DNA of 49,347 nucleotides, from contig JAHBWH010000047.1 in the NCBI GenBank assembly GCA_019637115.1, forward strand, positions 1-49,347. The letters run 5' to 3'. This document shows, in pieces, positions 47,097 through 49,347 of this stretch. The first letter of the stretch is position 1; each line of letters opens with the position of its first letter. Source of the stretch: Myxococcales bacterium. GTDB lineage: Bacteria > Myxococcota_A > Polyangia > Polyangiales > Houyiibacteriaceae. The notes beneath the pieces are model-generated. The model searched no databases. It saw only the letters and a program-made list of their open reading frames with translations, and had not been told where the DNA came from. The position numbers and the translations under genes are program-made.

Positions 47097-49066
47097 AGGC
47101 CGGGGTCCCCGTCGCGCGCTCGCGCGCGTCGACCACGCGCGAGCGCGCGACGTCAGCGCCCCCGATCGCGCCGTGGGCGGTGGGCTGGCGAGGGCGCAAG
47201 GCGCTGCTGAAGGTGGGCTACGGGTGCAACGAGAACTGCACCTTCTGCCACACGGCCGACGTGCGACACGTCGACGGCACGCACGGCGAGGTCGTCGCGA
47301 AGATCCGCCGCGCCGCCGAGCTCGGACACGGCATGGTGGTCTTCTCGGGGGGCGAGCCGACGATCCGCGGCGAGCTCCTCGAGTGGGCGGCCCTCGCCGC
47401 GAGCCTGGACATGGACACCGGCCTCGTCACGAACGGGCTCGTGCTCGCCTACCCCGACGTCGTCGACGCGCTCTGCGCGCGGCGTCTGCGCTACGTCTAC
47501 ATGTCGCTGCACGGCGTCGGGCGTATCCACGACCGCCTCGTCCGCAGCGAGTCGTGGGAGGCGGCCTACCGGGCGGTCGGGAACCTCTCGGGGCGCGGGA
47601 TCGATCTCACGCTGAACTGTGTCGTCACCAAGCAGAACCTCGAGCACCTCGTGCCGCTGGTCGACGCAGTGCTCCCCTTCTCGGATCTCCGGCTCAAGTT
47701 CTCGATGGTCCAGCCGAAGGGCGGCGGCGCGCGGCTCTTCGACGGCCTCACCGCGCGCGTCACCGACGTCGCCGCGCGCGTCGCCGAGGCGATCGCGCAT
47801 GGCGCGCGCGCGGTCGCCGAGCGCGGCGCCGCGGGGCCCTCGTTCGGCCACGATGGCATCCCGCACTGCCTCTTGCCGGAGCTCGAGGGCCTCTACGACG
47901 ACCTCAAGACACACCGCTTCGCGACGATGAGCGACGTCGGCGAGCCCGACTACTTCCCCGTCGACGAGGAGGCCAACGTCCAGCCCGAGGAGACCTGCGG
48001 CGGCTGCGCGCGGCGGGGTCCCTGCCCGGGGCTCTACCGCGGCTACGCGGAGCGCTTCGGCACGAGCGAGCTGCGGCGCCCGCCGCCCGCGCCACGCTCG
48101 AACTCGTTCACGTGGACCTTCGAGGCGCAGGTCGCCTCGCGCGCGTCGGACGATCACTGCCCGCTGCGCGACGGCGCGCTCGGTGTGATCCCGTGGGACC
48201 GCGGCCGCGAGCTCTTCGTCCGCCATCACGTCCCCGCCGAGGGCGGCTGGCGGATCGCGCGCTTCCGCGCCGACACGCGCGACTTCGACGACCGCGAGAT
48301 CGTGGCGACCAAGCACGCGCTCGGGCAGGCCTACCTCGACGTCTCGCGCAAGCCGGCGCCCGACGACTTCGCGCGGGACCTCCGGCCGCTCGCGCGGAGC
48401 GCGCTCTGCAGAGGCTGCGCGCACGCAACGCGCTGCACCGGGCTCTTCGAGCCCCGACTCGACGACGACCCCTTCACCCGCGACGACGAGCTCGTCCGCG
48501 AGCTCCTCCGCGGCCTCGAAGGCGACGTGCTCGACCTCGGCTGCGGCGAAGGGCCCTACGAGGACGTGTGGGCGCCCCGCGTCCGCGCCGGTCACGTCCG
48601 CTACGTCGGCGTAGACCCCCACGCCGACCTCGACGCGCTCCGGCGCCGCTGGCCTTGGGCCACCCTCCACGAGGGCGAGGCGGAGTCGCTCGCGCTCGAC
48701 GCGCGCTTCGACCACGTGCTCGTGCTGCGCAGCTGGAACCACTTCGCCGATCCAGGAGAGGTGGTCCGGCGCGTCGCGGAGCGGCTGCGCCCCGGCGGCA
48801 CGCTCCTGGTCGTCGACAACGTCGCCTTCGGCCTGGCCCGCACCCGCGCGCACGCGCGCGTCGCCGAGCGCGGCCCCGCGCGCTTCGAGCACTTCCGCAA
48901 CGACGACGCGGAGGCCGCCGCGCGCGTGATCGCGAGCGCGACCGACGCCCTCGTGCCGACCCTGCGGCGCGACGTCGGTCCAGGGACCGCGAACCAATGG
49001 CTCCTGCGCTACGCGCGCGCGGCAGACGCGCCGGACGCCGACACGCCGAGCGAGCCGACCGGATGA
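47084..49066 (+). CDS. Radical SAM protein fused to a SAM methyltransferase
   Basis: 660 residues from ATG at 47084, with GGAGG about eight bases upstream, overlapping the HExxH gene by 13 bases. Cluster motif C48-x3-C52-x2-C55 (CNENCTFCHTAD), then FSGGEPTIRGE, LVTNGL and MSLHGVGRIHDRLV. Two C-x2-C-x5-C-x-G sites follow: C305 (CGGCARRGPCPG, with YAERFGTSELRRP) and C442 (CRGCAHATRCTG). From about residue 475 comes a class I methyltransferase: VLDLGCGEGPYEDVW, YVGVDPHADLDAL, HVLVLRSWNHF and LRPGGTLLVVDN. The fusion suggests sequential radical chemistry and N-, O- or C-methylation of the same peptide. Its stop overlaps the next start by ATGA. Confidence 0.92.
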   Translation: MGGLKAGVPVARSRASTTRERATSAPPIAPWAVGWRGRKALLKVGYGCNENCTFCHTADVRHVDGTHGEVVAKIRRAAELGHGMVVFSGGEPTIRGELLEWAALAASLDMDTGLVTNGLVLAYPDVVDALCARRLRYVYMSLHGVGRIHDRLVRSESWEAAYRAVGNLSGRGIDLTLNCVVTKQNLEHLVPLVDAVLPFSDLRLKFSMVQPKGGGARLFDGLTARVTDVAARVAEAIAHGARAVAERGAAGPSFGHDGIPHCLLPELEGLYDDLKTHRFATMSDVGEPDYFPVDEEANVQPEETCGGCARRGPCPGLYRGYAERFGTSELRRPPPAPRSNSFTWTFEAQVASRASDDHCPLRDGALGVIPWDRGRELFVRHHVPAEGGWRIARFRADTRDFDDREIVATKHALGQAYLDVSRKPAPDDFARDLRPLARSALCRGCAHATRCTGLFEPRLDDDPFTRDDELVRELLRGLEGDVLDLGCGEGPYEDVWAPRVRAGHVRYVGVDPHADLDALRRRWPWATLHEGEAESLALDARFDHVLVLRSWNHFADPGEVVRRVAERLRPGGTLLVVDNVAFGLARTRAHARVAERGPARFEHFRNDDAEAAARVIASATDALVPTLRRDVGPGTANQWLLRYARAADAPDADTPSEPTG

Positions 49067-49347
49067 GCCACGCCGAGCCCGAGCGCGGCGCGACGCCGAA
49101 CGCGCGCCTCCGTCACGCCATCGCGCTCGCCGGGCGCCGCGCGCTCGCGGGGGCGCGCGCGCAGGCTCGGGCCGCGCTCGACGAGGCGCCGGACGATCCG
49201 CTCGTCGCGACGGTTGCGGGTCTCGTGCTCTTCGTCACGCGGGACTACGGCGAGAGCCTCGACGCGCTCGCGCGCGCGGCCGCGCTCGGCGCCCCTCCGC
49301 GGGTCCACTGGCTCCGTCGCGAGCGGGCCGCGAGGCTCGGGTGGGAG
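49063..49347 (+). CDS. TPR-like protein, N-terminal part (runs off the right edge)
   Basis: 95 codons from ATG at 49063, overlapping the previous stop (ATGA), with no stop before the edge. The sequence is made of Ala/Arg/Leu-rich helices: RHAIALAGRRALAGARAQAR then AALDEAPDDPLVATVAGLVL and GESLDALARAAALGAPPRVH, the spacing of tetratricopeptide repeats. The HExxH protein upstream also has TPR-like helices at its start. It may scaffold the peptide or the enzymes. Nothing more can be said from this part. Confidence 0.65.
   Translation, partial: MSHAEPERGATPNARLRHAIALAGRRALAGARAQARAALDEAPDDPLVATVAGLVLFVTRDYGESLDALARAAALGAPPRVHWLRRERAARLGWE

Overview
The window is very GC-rich DNA from a bacterium that looks like a myxobacterium (Myxococcota, order Polyangiales, Sandaracinus-like). 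The basis for this is GTG and ATG starts with strong GC third-position bias, a Ser/Thr kinase fused to an ATPase and a long helical tail, a lipoprotein with MopE-type Asp/Cys metal-binding repeats, several orphan two-component genes, and many short lineage-specific hypothetical genes. The assignment is inference, because no rRNA is present.

Layout. 1-6031: lipid and housekeeping genes (a thiolase with a long Lys/Ala-rich N-terminal extension running off the left edge, a two-domain FabG-like reductase, a hypothetical gene, a VOC protein coupled to trpS, and a DUF4026/DUF2314-like protein). 6032-12264: an accessory patch with an IetA/IetS-type ATPase plus subtilisin defence pair, a truncated prolyl-oligopeptidase remnant, a hypothetical gene and a decayed fragment. 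12265-27345: an FAD-linked oxidase, the PknK-like kinase, a membrane spermidine-synthase-like protein, a fatty-acid desaturase, a methyltransferase, a phospholipase D with an overlapping peptidoglycan-binding-domain partner (a possible secreted effector module), a flippase, YceI and an acyl-CoA dehydrogenase. 27515-31456: a signalling cluster (NarL-type kinase and regulator, a lone receiver, a hybrid PAS kinase). 31486-37723: a lipase, a histone-deacetylase-like amidohydrolase, a calcium-type P-ATPase and a secreted propeller-like protein. 37838-38300: three tRNAs (His, Arg, Lys) with a candidate promoter and a terminator.

38345-49347 holds the most interesting system. A 92-residue peptide (42503-42781) has a charged leader and a core of 14 consecutive His-Xaa-Ser triplets (one His-Cys-Ser, then thirteen His-Gly-Ser) ending in Trp. 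It is followed by a tightly packed, partly overlapping run: a radical SAM enzyme, a larger radical SAM enzyme with an added C-terminal domain, an HExxH-motif peptide-modification protein, a radical SAM-methyltransferase fusion, and a TPR-like protein cut by the right edge. A fourth radical SAM gene lies about 3 kb upstream on the other strand beside a Tat-exported protein. All four radical SAM proteins share a C-x2-C-x5-C motif, usually followed by x-G, present six times in total. This looks like a ribosomally made, post-translationally modified peptide (RiPP) pathway, reminiscent of the His-Xaa-Ser (Hxs) radical SAM systems but with a different enzyme set. The product is unknown.

Other recurring structure: a short hairpin repeat found three times (once inside the flippase gene), and two tandem arrays that include or resemble the stop-codon region of the gene next to them (12222-12273 and 43827-43947).
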